Shown here: positions 1 through 6,264 of the stretch, one piece after another
Layout of the letters: each line of letters opens with the position of its first letter
How positions within the stretch are numbered: the first letter of the stretch is position 1
Assembly: GCA_944385765.1 (NCBI GenBank)
Contig: CALWYL010000020.1
Location: forward strand, 1-34,538
Source: an uncultured Oscillospiraceae bacterium
GTDB lineage: Bacteria > Bacillota > Clostridia > Oscillospirales > Oscillospiraceae
Direction of reading: 5' to 3'
Length of the DNA: 34,538 bases
Made by a program: the position numbers and the translations under genes
The notes under the pieces: model-generated
The model's database searches: none
Told to the model about the DNA's origin: nothing
What the model saw: only the letters and a program-made list of their open reading frames with translations

Positions 1-23
1 TGAATATCAAAGGGAGCGAGCAC

Positions 24-1268
24 ATGTCATCAATTTCATCGAAATATTCGGCCCTCCGCGGCGAGAGGGAGTACTTCAAGCTGCTGGCGGCCAACGCCGT
101 CAACCGCTTCGGCGACTCGGTGGACAGCATAGCTTTCTCGCTTTTGATGTACGAGGTCACGGGCTCGGCGTCCATGATGGCCCTGCTTTTGACAGTAAAT
201 TATCTGCCCACCATTGTATTGCAGCCCATAGCCGGCGCGCTGGTGGACCGCATGAACAAGAAGGCGGTCATGGTCTGGATGGATTTCGCGCGCGGCGCGG
301 TAGTGGCGTTCATAGTCCTGCTGCTGTACCTGGACGCGCTGAGCACGGCGGCGCTCTTCATCTGCGTGGCCCTGATCTCCACCCTTGAGACGCTGCGCAT
401 ACCCGCCGGGGCCTGCGCGATGCCCGCGCTGCTCGAAAAGGATAAGTACACCGTCGGCGTGGCGCTCAACGGCGGCGCGGGGCAGGTGTGCACGGTCGTC
501 GGCCTCGCCCTCGCGGGCCCCATAGTCGAGGGGCTGGGCATGGAGTGGGCCTTTGCCATCGATATGGGCACCTTTTTCTTCTCCGGCGCCGCCATCGCCG
601 CGCTGAAGATGAAGCTGCCACCGCGCCATGACGCGCAGAAGGTGAGCGTCCGCGCCGTGGGGCGCGACATGGCCGAGGGGCTGAGATACCTGAAGGGCAG
701 CAAGCTGCTCTGGGCCCTGACGCTGCTCGGCATGGCGCTGAACTTCATCGCCACGCCGGTAAACACCTTCTACACGCCCTTCGTCACCGACGACCTCGGC
801 GGCGGCGCCACGCTGCTGAGCGCCACGCAGCTGGTGCAGGTGGGCGGCGTGGCGTTGGGGGCGCTGATGGTGCCCTGGCTGGAAAAGCTCCGCATCAGGA
901 CCACGGCCACGGTCACCGGGCTCGCCTTTGCCCTGATGGGCGTGGTCATGCCAGCGCTGCTGTTGCTGCCCACGCTCGCCTGGCGCGCCGCGGCGCTGCT
1001 CGCCGTCTGCCTTGTGGAGGGGCTCTGCCTGGGCGTGCTGAACACCCTGTACAGCTCGCGCTTCATGATGTATACTGATAAGGAATACCTCTCGCGCACG
1101 GCAGGCGTGACCAACTCGCTGCTGATGCTGATGTCGCCGGCCGGCTCCCTCATCTGCTCCGCCGCGGCGGCGGTGATGAGCGTGCCGCAGTGCCTGTTCT
1201 GCCTGAGCCTCGGCTGCGCCGCGCTGTTCTATATCGTGACCCGTATGAGGGCGTTTAAGGAGCTTTGA
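24..1268 (+). CDS. MFS efflux transporter (MFS_3 / EntS-like)
   Basis: A 414-residue integral membrane protein with about 12 hydrophobic segments. The N-terminal half has the MFS pattern of a short cytoplasmic N-terminus, an Asn-Arg-Phe-Gly-Asp segment in helix 1, and a loop after helix 2 with an Asp-Arg-x-Asn-Lys-Lys version of the A-motif (near residue 75). Overall layout resembles the MFS_3 group (EntS, macrolide-efflux-like exporters), so export of a drug or small metabolite across the cytoplasmic membrane is likely; the substrate cannot be read from the sequence. The ATG at 24 is preceded by a purine-rich AAGGGAGCGAG. One base separates its stop from the start of the HTH regulator, so the two are co-transcribed. 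Any promoter lies left of the window. Confidence 0.85.
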   Translation: MSSISSKYSALRGEREYFKLLAANAVNRFGDSVDSIAFSLLMYEVTGSASMMALLLTVNYLPTIVLQPIAGALVDRMNKKAVMVWMDFARGAVVAFIVLLLYLDALSTAALFICVALISTLETLRIPAGACAMPALLEKDKYTVGVALNGGAGQVCTVVGLALAGPIVEGLGMEWAFAIDMGTFFFSGAAIAALKMKLPPRHDAQKVSVRAVGRDMAEGLRYLKGSKLLWALTLLGMALNFIATPVNTFYTPFVTDDLGGGATLLSATQLVQVGGVALGALMVPWLEKLRIRTTATVTGLAFALMGVVMPALLLLPTLAWRAAALLAVCLVEGLCLGVLNTLYSSRFMMYTDKEYLSRTAGVTNSLLMLMSPAGSLICSAAAAVMSVPQCLFCLSLGCAALFYIVTRMRAFKEL

Positions 1269-1269
1269 G

Positions 1270-2373
1270 ATGGCTGGTAAAGAATACATTTTGACAAAGG
1301 AGCCGGACGCGCTCTATGAAGTGACCTACATCCTCGACGCCGCCCTCGGCCCCGGGGAGGGGCGCGACCCCGGCTGGGCCGACATAGGGCACGCCGCGGA
1401 GCACTACGCGCGCCGCTTCGGCCTCAGCCGCGCGGCCTGCGAAAAGTGGTTCACGCCGCTGCGCGAGATCGAGCAGCACGTCATCGAGGGCCTCGACCTG
1501 AGCGAGGAGGTGCTGCGGCGCGACTACCGCGCGCCCCGCGAGGCGCTCTCCACCCCCTCCGCCATGGTGCGCCTGGCGATGGAGCACGATTTCGGCCGCG
1601 AGAAGCTTGCCGCGCTCATATATAACGACGCCGCCGCCCTCGCGCCGGGCGACGAGGGCTATATGCGCGAGCTCACGCTCGAGGAGTTCGTGCGATTGAT
1701 GTCCGGCCTCGACGAGCGCGAGGTGCCGCCGTCTCACCGCTGGAACATGCTTGACCTCTGTATCAACTGGGAGCGGCGCTTTTCGGAGATAAGCTCGGTG
1801 CTGCTGCGCGGCGGGGAGCTCTACAGGGAGAAGCTGCACCTGGCCGCGCCGCTGATAGACGACTGGTACGCGCGCACGAAGGAGGCCCTCGACGCCGGCG
1901 GGCTGGACGCGCTGTTCGAGGGCCCGTCGGACCTCTCGCTGCCCGACGGGCGGTATATCGTGCGCCCCGGCCTCGAGCACTTCTCCACCATGACCATCGT
2001 TCTCGACGCGCTGCTCGTTGAGCAGGGCCGCGACGGGCCGTGGCCGTTCATCTCCGGCCTGTTCGTCCAGCTGCTGACGCGCTCGGAGGCATTTTCCATG
2101 CTCCGCTTCCAGGATTCGCTGAAGGCCATGGCCGACAAAAAGCGCCTCGACATCCTCGCCGCCCTCCGCGAAGCCCCGCGCAGCTCCGGCGAGCTGGCCG
2201 ATATAACCGGGCTCTCCGCCGCCACGGTCACGCACCACATGCAGATACTGCTGAACGCCAGCCTGGTGGGGCTAGAGCTGCGCGGCGCGCGCAGCATCTA
2301 TTCGCTCAACCGCGAGGGCGCGGAGCAGGCGCTGGGGGACATGAGGGAGTTCTTCCGCCTGGCGCAGGGCTGA
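1270..2373 (+). CDS. ArsR-like winged-helix regulator with long N-terminal domain
   Basis: A 367-residue protein. The last ~80 residues form an ArsR/MarR-type winged helix: a helix with Lys-Arg-Leu-Asp-Ile-Leu, then a helix-turn-helix containing Ser-Gly-Glu-Leu-Ala and Thr-Val-Thr-His-His-Met, then a basic wing. The first ~280 residues are soluble, acidic and not a family I recognise; they are probably a ligand-sensing or dimerisation module. Canonical ArsR proteins are about 100 residues, so the N-terminal extension is the unusual part. It directly follows the MFS exporter with one base between stop and start, which suggests a local regulator of that exporter that responds to its substrate (inference). 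A terminator follows immediately. Confidence 0.75.
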   Translation: MAGKEYILTKEPDALYEVTYILDAALGPGEGRDPGWADIGHAAEHYARRFGLSRAACEKWFTPLREIEQHVIEGLDLSEEVLRRDYRAPREALSTPSAMVRLAMEHDFGREKLAALIYNDAAALAPGDEGYMRELTLEEFVRLMSGLDEREVPPSHRWNMLDLCINWERRFSEISSVLLRGGELYREKLHLAAPLIDDWYARTKEALDAGGLDALFEGPSDLSLPDGRYIVRPGLEHFSTMTIVLDALLVEQGRDGPWPFISGLFVQLLTRSEAFSMLRFQDSLKAMADKKRLDILAALREAPRSSGELADITGLSAATVTHHMQILLNASLVGLELRGARSIYSLNREGAEQALGDMREFFRLAQG

Positions 2374-2383
2374 GAATAAGGGC

Positions 2384-2414
2384 AAAGCTCCGCCCGGATG
2401 GGCGGAGCTTTTTT
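2384..2414 (+). terminator. Rho-independent terminator of the MFS-regulator operon
   Basis: A 12-bp perfect stem (arms 2384-2395 and 2400-2411, loop GGAT) runs into six T residues (2409-2414), 10 bases past the regulator stop. It lies between two convergent genes. The opposite strand has only a short T run, so it is probably weaker in that direction. Confidence 0.9.
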
Positions 2415-2426
2415 GCGCCCGGATGC

Positions 2427-3872
2427 TCAGTCCCGCCCGTAGCGTGACAGGCTGAGGCTCCACTCGCTCCAGGCGCCGGGCGAGCGGGATTCCAGAGAGG
2501 CTATGAGTTCGGAGAGGCGCGCGTCCGGCTCGGCGGCAGACAGGCGGCGCAGCGCGGGGAGGACGTCGGGCGAGAGGCCGGCGAGGTATTCGCAGTCCAC
2601 CGTCTCCAGCCCGCCGGAGAGGTAGGCGTCCACGTTCCAGTCCGCCACGCGCGCGTCCACGTTGGCGAGATTGAAGGCTATCCAGCCGGCGAGGCCAATG
2701 GCGGCGAACCAGGGCCAGAAGCGGAAGGACGGCCGCAGCACCTTCACACAGGCGAGGGCCAGGCAGCAGAGGATGAAGGCCATGGCCCAGAGGGTCATTG
2801 CCCGGAGCACGCTGAGGCCGTAGGCCAGGATATAGAGGCGCATGCGCCAGAAGGCGGAGGCCAGTATCACCGCCGTCAGGGAGGCCAGCAGCAGGCAGAG
2901 CGCGCGCACGGCGCGGCAGCGGCCGCAGCGCAGGGCGCACAGCAGCAGCGCGCAGAGGTTCACCGCCGTCACCAGCACCAGCTGGCTGAAGCCGCTGCGG
3001 GCGTACTCGGCCCAGCCGCCCTCCATGGCCGCCGTCTCCGCCCCGCCGAAGAGATACTCGAACTGCACGGCCGCGAAGAGGGCGTAGAGCGCGCAGAGCA
3101 GGGTGAGGGCGGTGACATAGGGCGCGGCGGGCGGCTCCTCGCGCGCCGGGCGCTCCTCGGCGGGCTCGGGGGGCTGGGTCGTCACAAAATAGAGGGCGGA
3201 GAAGAAGCAAAGGGCGTAGAACAGCGTGTCCAGCGCCCTGAAGAGGGCGCTGAGGGCGTCTATGCCCAGCAGCCACTCGGCGGCGGCGTCGAACACGCCG
3301 CTGAACACCGCGTCGGCCGAGGCCAGCAGGGAGCCGCAGAGCAGCAGCACCGGCAGGGCGCAGAGCGCGCCGACGAGCACGCCGGTGAGCCGCCCGCGCC
3401 CCTCCCCGCGCCGGAGGGCGGAGAGCATGCGGAAGGGCGCGCCCCAGCGGGTGAACAGGGCCCTCAGGGAGAGGAGCGCGGCCTCCGACGCGCAGCGCGC
3501 GTCCGTCAGCGCTCGGGCGGAGACGCCGGAGAGGGAGAAAAAGGCCAGGGCGGAGGCGCAGAGTATCAGCAGGCAGTTCACCGCGCGCACGGAGGCGTCG
3601 CCGTAGACGGCGCAGCAGAGCGCGAGCAGCAGGGCGCCGGCGGCCAGGAAGGCGTTATACGCGCTCCAGCGCGCCCCCTTGCCCAGAAAGAGCAGCACAG
3701 CCGCCCAGATGGCCGCCGTGAAGGCGGTGATGCCCAGGGCGGGGCCGCCCAGGCCGGCGGCCAGGTCCACCAGCGAGACCAGGGGGAACACCTCCCGCCA
3801 GAGAAGCGAGAGGGCCAGCGCGGCGGGGAAGAGCAGCCACTGGCGGGCGGAGGGGCGGGTCAGCTCAGTCAT
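2427..3872 (-). CDS. DUF4173 multi-pass membrane protein
   Basis: A 481-residue membrane protein starting at Met-Thr-Glu-Leu-Thr-Arg; a longer open frame exists upstream but it overlaps the HTH gene and has no membrane character. It has roughly 10-12 hydrophobic helices, a charged Pro/Glu-rich loop in the middle, and a C-terminal hydrophilic tail with the Asn-Val-Asp-Ala-Arg-Val-Ala-Asp-Trp-Asn segment typical of the DUF4153/DUF4173 family. Function is unknown. Its start overlaps the HTH gene stop by 8 bases, so it is translationally coupled as the third gene of a DUF2975-HTH-DUF4173 operon, an association common in Clostridia and Bacilli. A role in envelope sensing or stress is a guess from that context. 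Confidence 0.75.
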   Translation of the reverse strand: MTELTRPSARQWLLFPAALALSLLWREVFPLVSLVDLAAGLGGPALGITAFTAAIWAAVLLFLGKGARWSAYNAFLAAGALLLALCCAVYGDASVRAVNCLLILCASALAFFSLSGVSARALTDARCASEAALLSLRALFTRWGAPFRMLSALRRGEGRGRLTGVLVGALCALPVLLLCGSLLASADAVFSGVFDAAAEWLLGIDALSALFRALDTLFYALCFFSALYFVTTQPPEPAEERPAREEPPAAPYVTALTLLCALYALFAAVQFEYLFGGAETAAMEGGWAEYARSGFSQLVLVTAVNLCALLLCALRCGRCRAVRALCLLLASLTAVILASAFWRMRLYILAYGLSVLRAMTLWAMAFILCCLALACVKVLRPSFRFWPWFAAIGLAGWIAFNLANVDARVADWNVDAYLSGGLETVDCEYLAGLSPDVLPALRRLSAAEPDARLSELIASLESRSPGAWSEWSLSLSRYGRD

Positions 3873-4080
3873 TTTCCGCCTCCCCGCTGAACTCCAGGAT
3901 GTCGCCTGGCTGGCAGTCCAGGGCGCGGCAGAGCGCGTCCAGCGTGGAGAAGCGCACGGCCTTCGCCTTGCCCGTCTTGAGCACGGAGAGGTTGGCCAGG
4001 GTGACGCCCACGCGCTCACTGAGCTCGGTGAGGCTCATCTTGCGCCGGGCCAGCATCACGTCGAGATTGACAGTTATCAT
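3865..4080 (-). CDS. YozG-like small XRE/Cro HTH regulator
   Basis: A 71-residue single-domain DNA-binding protein of the YozG/HTH_26 type. It begins Met-Ile-Thr-Val-Asn-Leu-Asp and has a Cro-like helix-turn-helix with Thr-Glu-Leu-Ser-Glu-Arg-Val-Gly and Leu-Ser-Val-Leu-Lys-Thr-Gly, ending Cys-Gln-Pro-Gly-Asp-Ile-Leu. Proteins of this type are usually encoded beside a DUF2975 membrane protein and probably act together with it. It sits 9 bases downstream of the DUF2975 gene with a GAGGTG ribosome binding site, and overlaps DUF4173 by 8 bases. It is the natural candidate to bind the inverted repeat at 4627-4647 and autoregulate the operon (inference). Confidence 0.88.
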   Translation of the reverse strand: MITVNLDVMLARRKMSLTELSERVGVTLANLSVLKTGKAKAVRFSTLDALCRALDCQPGDILEFSGEAEND

Positions 4081-4089
4081 GGCGGCACC

Positions 4090-4569
4090 TCAGATTGTCA
4101 GGTCGTTTTCCGACTGCATGTCGGCGGCCTTGCGCGTCAGATGGGAGAGCGCGGCGCAGCTCACGCTCGCCGCCGCCCCCAGGGCGCAGAGGATGACGCC
4201 GCCCACGATGAGCGTGATGTGCAGCAGGTGGAACCAGGCCAGAACCAGCCCGGCGAGCATGTACAGCACGGTGTCCAGCAGCGCCAGCAGGCTGCACGCG
4301 CGCAGGCGGCCGGCGTTTTTGCGGCAGAAGCTGTTGTCGCGCCCAATCTCCACCGCTATCAGCCACACGAGGACGATGAAGGCGTAGACGGGCACGGTGG
4401 TAACCCAGAAAAATATCAGGCAGGGAAGGTAGGCCGGGGCGAGATTGGGATTTGCCCCGGCGATGTCCTGACCCACGGAGGGCACGAACACCACGGCCAG
4501 GAACAGCACGCACAGCGCGCCCACGGCCAGTATCACCCGCAGCCAGACTGAGAGCTCTTTCTGTTTCAA
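4090..4569 (-). CDS. DUF2975 four-helix membrane protein
   Basis: A 159-residue protein with four transmembrane segments (about residues 8-30, 45-72, 95-118 and 122-145) and a short hydrophilic C-terminus, matching DUF2975. The first external loop is rich in Pro, Asn and Ala and holds Val-Gly-Gln-Asp-Ile-Ala. I take the TTG at 4569 as the start: a GGGGGAG Shine-Dalgarno lies six bases upstream, and the next residues (Lys-Gln-Lys-Glu) form a normal positively charged N-terminus. It is first in the operon; pairing with the adjacent YozG-like regulator suggests a membrane sensor that controls the DNA-binding partner. This role is inferred, as the family has no settled function. Confidence 0.8.
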   Translation of the reverse strand: MKQKELSVWLRVILAVGALCVLFLAVVFVPSVGQDIAGANPNLAPAYLPCLIFFWVTTVPVYAFIVLVWLIAVEIGRDNSFCRKNAGRLRACSLLALLDTVLYMLAGLVLAWFHLLHITLIVGGVILCALGAAASVSCAALSHLTRKAADMQSENDLTI

Positions 4570-4575
4570 GGAAAA

Positions 4576-4594
4576 CTCCCCCTTTCAAGGGGAG
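4576..4594 (-). promoter_or_regulatory. Hairpin covering the DUF2975 ribosome binding site
   Basis: In the leader, CTCCCC and GGGGAG (6 bp, 7-base loop) pair so that the only good Shine-Dalgarno, six bases before the TTG start, lies in the 3' arm. This could limit translation of the first gene. Whether it folds in vivo is unknown. Confidence 0.45.
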
Positions 4595-4621
4595 CATAAC
4601 ACGTAGATTACCGAAAGTCAA
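4593..4621 (-). promoter_or_regulatory. Promoter of the DUF2975-HTH-DUF4173 operon
   Basis: Reading leftward, TTGACT (4621-4616), a 17-base spacer and TATGCT (4598-4593) form a good housekeeping-sigma promoter, with a start expected near 4586. It lies 25-50 bases upstream of the TTG start codon. Confidence 0.7.
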
Positions 4622-4626
4622 GAAAT

Positions 4627-4647
4627 ATTTATCGTTATTCGATAAAT
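4627..4647. promoter_or_regulatory. Inverted repeat, candidate operator of the YozG-like regulator
   Basis: A perfect 8-bp inverted repeat ATTTATCG and CGATAAAT with a 5-base spacer sits just upstream of the -35 element of the operon promoter. It stands out as an AT-rich dyad in GC-rich DNA, and its position suits an operator or activator site. The adjacent small HTH protein is the obvious candidate binder. Confidence 0.5.
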
Positions 4648-4678
4648 AAACTGCCCCAGGCGGGAGAGTGCGGAGGTA

Positions 4679-4718
4679 AAACAAAGGGCCGCGGCGGACA
4701 TGTTGTCCGCCGCGGCCC
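4679..4718 (-). terminator. Terminator of the E2-like gene
   Basis: A 14-bp perfect GC-rich stem (4686-4699 with 4705-4718, loop of 5) is followed on the minus strand by TTTGTTTT. It ends leftward transcription from the E2-like gene and insulates the next leftward operon, whose promoter lies just beyond. The bases from here to the E2-like stop (4719-4780) show nothing else recognisable. Confidence 0.85.
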
Positions 4719-4780
4719 GGGATTTATGTATTTTGTCCGGCCGGCCGCCGCACAGCGAGCTGCCTCCGCGCGCAGTGCGC

Positions 4781-5662
4781 TCAGTCGATGTCCTCGATTA
4801 TCTTCTCGGGGGCGCGCTCGAGCTCATGGGGGTTTTTGAGGTAGTAGCGCAGGTATTTGAAGGCGCTGGCGTAGTAGTTGCCGTCGCAGATGCGCTCGTC
4901 GCAGACTATCTTGTAGTCCACGTACTTGTGCTCCACGGGCTGGCCGTGCCGGTCGAGCTCCGTCACGCGGCGCTTGGCGCCGAAGGCCAGGAACACCGGC
5001 AGGTTGCCGAAGTTGTAGATGTGGTGGTAGATGGGGCCGATGCCCAAAGAGCCCAGGTCGGTGATAATCATCGAGCCGTGGAAGGGGCTGACGTTTATCA
5101 GGGAGGCGGGCAGCCAGTCGAAGTAGTCGAGGAACTTGATTATCTTGACGGCCAGCTTGAGGACCAGGCGGGGGATGCCCATCAGGATGCGGGCCGCGTT
5201 CTCGGTGCCGCTGTCGTCGGAGGAGCGTATCTCCTCCACGGCGGCGTTCATCTTGCGGTAGACGTCGTATATGGTGTCCGTGGGCTCGAACTCCACCTTG
5301 GCGCAGGTCTCCTCGGCGTCGACGGTGATGCCGCGCTTGACCATCATGTTAATTATAATGTTGTTGCGGGCGTAGACGCGCTGCCCGGAGACAAAGCGGT
5401 TGAGGCCGGGCAGGTGGCAGAGCACGCGTATGTAGGCGGCGATGAAGAGGTGCACCATGCCCAGGCCCTTGTAGCCCTCGGCGCGCTTGGCGCGCAGCCA
5501 GCGGTCGGTCTCCGATATCTCCACGGAGCCGGCAAACTGGTTGCAGGCGTCGTTGCGGTCTATCATTATGAAGGGCGTGAAGGCCATGAGGGGGGTGATG
5601 GTGCGCAGGCGGCGGCCCTCCTTGCGGTCGCCCAGACGGCGGTGGCGGTTGTTCGCGCTCAT
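4781..5662 (-). CDS. Orphan 2-oxoacid dehydrogenase E2 / CAT-fold acyltransferase-like protein
   Basis: A 293-residue protein matching only the catalytic domain of dihydrolipoamide acyltransferases and chloramphenicol acetyltransferases; there is no lipoyl or peripheral-subunit-binding domain and no E1 or E3 gene nearby. The family hallmark near the C-terminus should read Asp-His-Arg-x-x-Asp-Gly; here residues 255-261 read Asp-Glu-Arg-Ile-Cys-Asp-Gly, so the general-base His is Glu. A basic N-terminus and a hydrophobic helix pair around residues 165-185 suggest possible membrane association. It may be a non-catalytic or altered acyltransferase. Start is the ATG at 5662 behind AAGGAGG. It is a single-gene unit with its own promoter and terminator. 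Confidence 0.7.
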   Translation of the reverse strand: MSANNRHRRLGDRKEGRRLRTITPLMAFTPFIMIDRNDACNQFAGSVEISETDRWLRAKRAEGYKGLGMVHLFIAAYIRVLCHLPGLNRFVSGQRVYARNNIIINMMVKRGITVDAEETCAKVEFEPTDTIYDVYRKMNAAVEEIRSSDDSGTENAARILMGIPRLVLKLAVKIIKFLDYFDWLPASLINVSPFHGSMIITDLGSLGIGPIYHHIYNFGNLPVFLAFGAKRRVTELDRHGQPVEHKYVDYKIVCDERICDGNYYASAFKYLRYYLKNPHELERAPEKIIEDID

Positions 5663-5706
5663 CTCACGTTCCTCCTTTTTCGATGTGCGGTGTACAAAGG
5701 AAATTT

Positions 5707-5735
5707 ATTATAATACAAGTTTTACCCAAAGGCAA
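5707..5735 (-). promoter_or_regulatory. Promoter of the E2-like gene
   Basis: Leftward TTGCCT (5735-5730), 17-base spacer and perfect TATAAT (5712-5707). The start is expected near 5700, giving a leader of about 37 bases that contains AAGGAGG. Confidence 0.7.
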
Positions 5736-5851
5736 GGGGCTGGGGGGAGGGCTGGGAGAAAATGTGCAGTTTCGTGAAGATTGACAAATTAGTGACGCAG
5801 AAAGGGAGGCTTTAACCGGCGTATTTTTGTCATCTGCTATGAGAAAATCAC

Positions 5852-5880
5852 TTGAAATAGGGGAACTTTTTTGCTATTAT
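5852..5880 (+). promoter_or_regulatory. Promoter of the V-type ATPase operon
   Basis: TTGAAA (5852-5857), a spacer of exactly 17 and TATTAT (5875-5880), in an AT-rich stretch about 70 bases before the first gene. It is the best promoter match in the 285-base gap between the divergent E2-like gene and the ATPase operon. Confidence 0.7.
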
Positions 5881-5948
5881 GTTAAAGGCAAAGCTATTGT
5901 GGCGGAGTATATTCTTATGGTCCGTCTTTTTTGGTGGGAGGTGTATCA

Positions 5949-6263
5949 ATGTCTTTGGAAGCGATAGCGGCCATCACTGAGGCCGAGGAGAACGCGAAGC
6001 GCATGAGGGCCGAGGCGGCGGCCGCGGCCAAGGCGGCGGAGGCCGCGGCGCGGGCCGAGGGCGCGGCGGCGATGGACGCGGCCGCGAAGAAGGCCGCCGG
6101 CGAGCTGGCGGAGCTGCGCGCGAAGTCCGACGAGAAGTCGCGCGAGGACGCCCGGCAGCTGGCCTCTGACACGGAGAACAGAAAGGCGGCGATGAGGGCC
6201 AAGGCGGACGCCAGAATGGGCAAGGCAGCGGCGCTCATCGTGGAAAGGGTAGTGAACGGCTGA
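5949..6263 (+). CDS. V-type ATPase peripheral-stalk subunit (H/G-like coiled coil)
   Basis: A 104-residue protein that is almost wholly Ala, Glu, Lys and Arg, with heptad-like spacing and no hydrophobic membrane segment. It matches the short coiled-coil subunit (AhaH/NtpF type) that pairs with subunit E to form the peripheral stalk of A/V-type ATPases. I chose the ATG at 5949 (Met-Ser-Leu-Glu-Ala) because GGGAGGTG sits just upstream; an in-frame TTG at 5931 has no ribosome binding site. It is the first gene of the ATPase operon, and its stop is one base before the start of subunit I. Low sequence complexity makes family assignment rest mostly on position and composition. Confidence 0.8.
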   Translation: MSLEAIAAITEAEENAKRMRAEAAAAAKAAEAAARAEGAAAMDAAAKKAAGELAELRAKSDEKSREDARQLASDTENRKAAMRAKADARMGKAAALIVERVVNG

Positions 6264-6264
6264 A

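Noticed and set aside
5781..5809. TTGACA upstream of the ATPase operon as its -35
   Set aside because: Seventeen bases downstream lies GGGAGG rather than a -10 element; the TTGAAA/TATTAT pair at 5852-5880 is much better.
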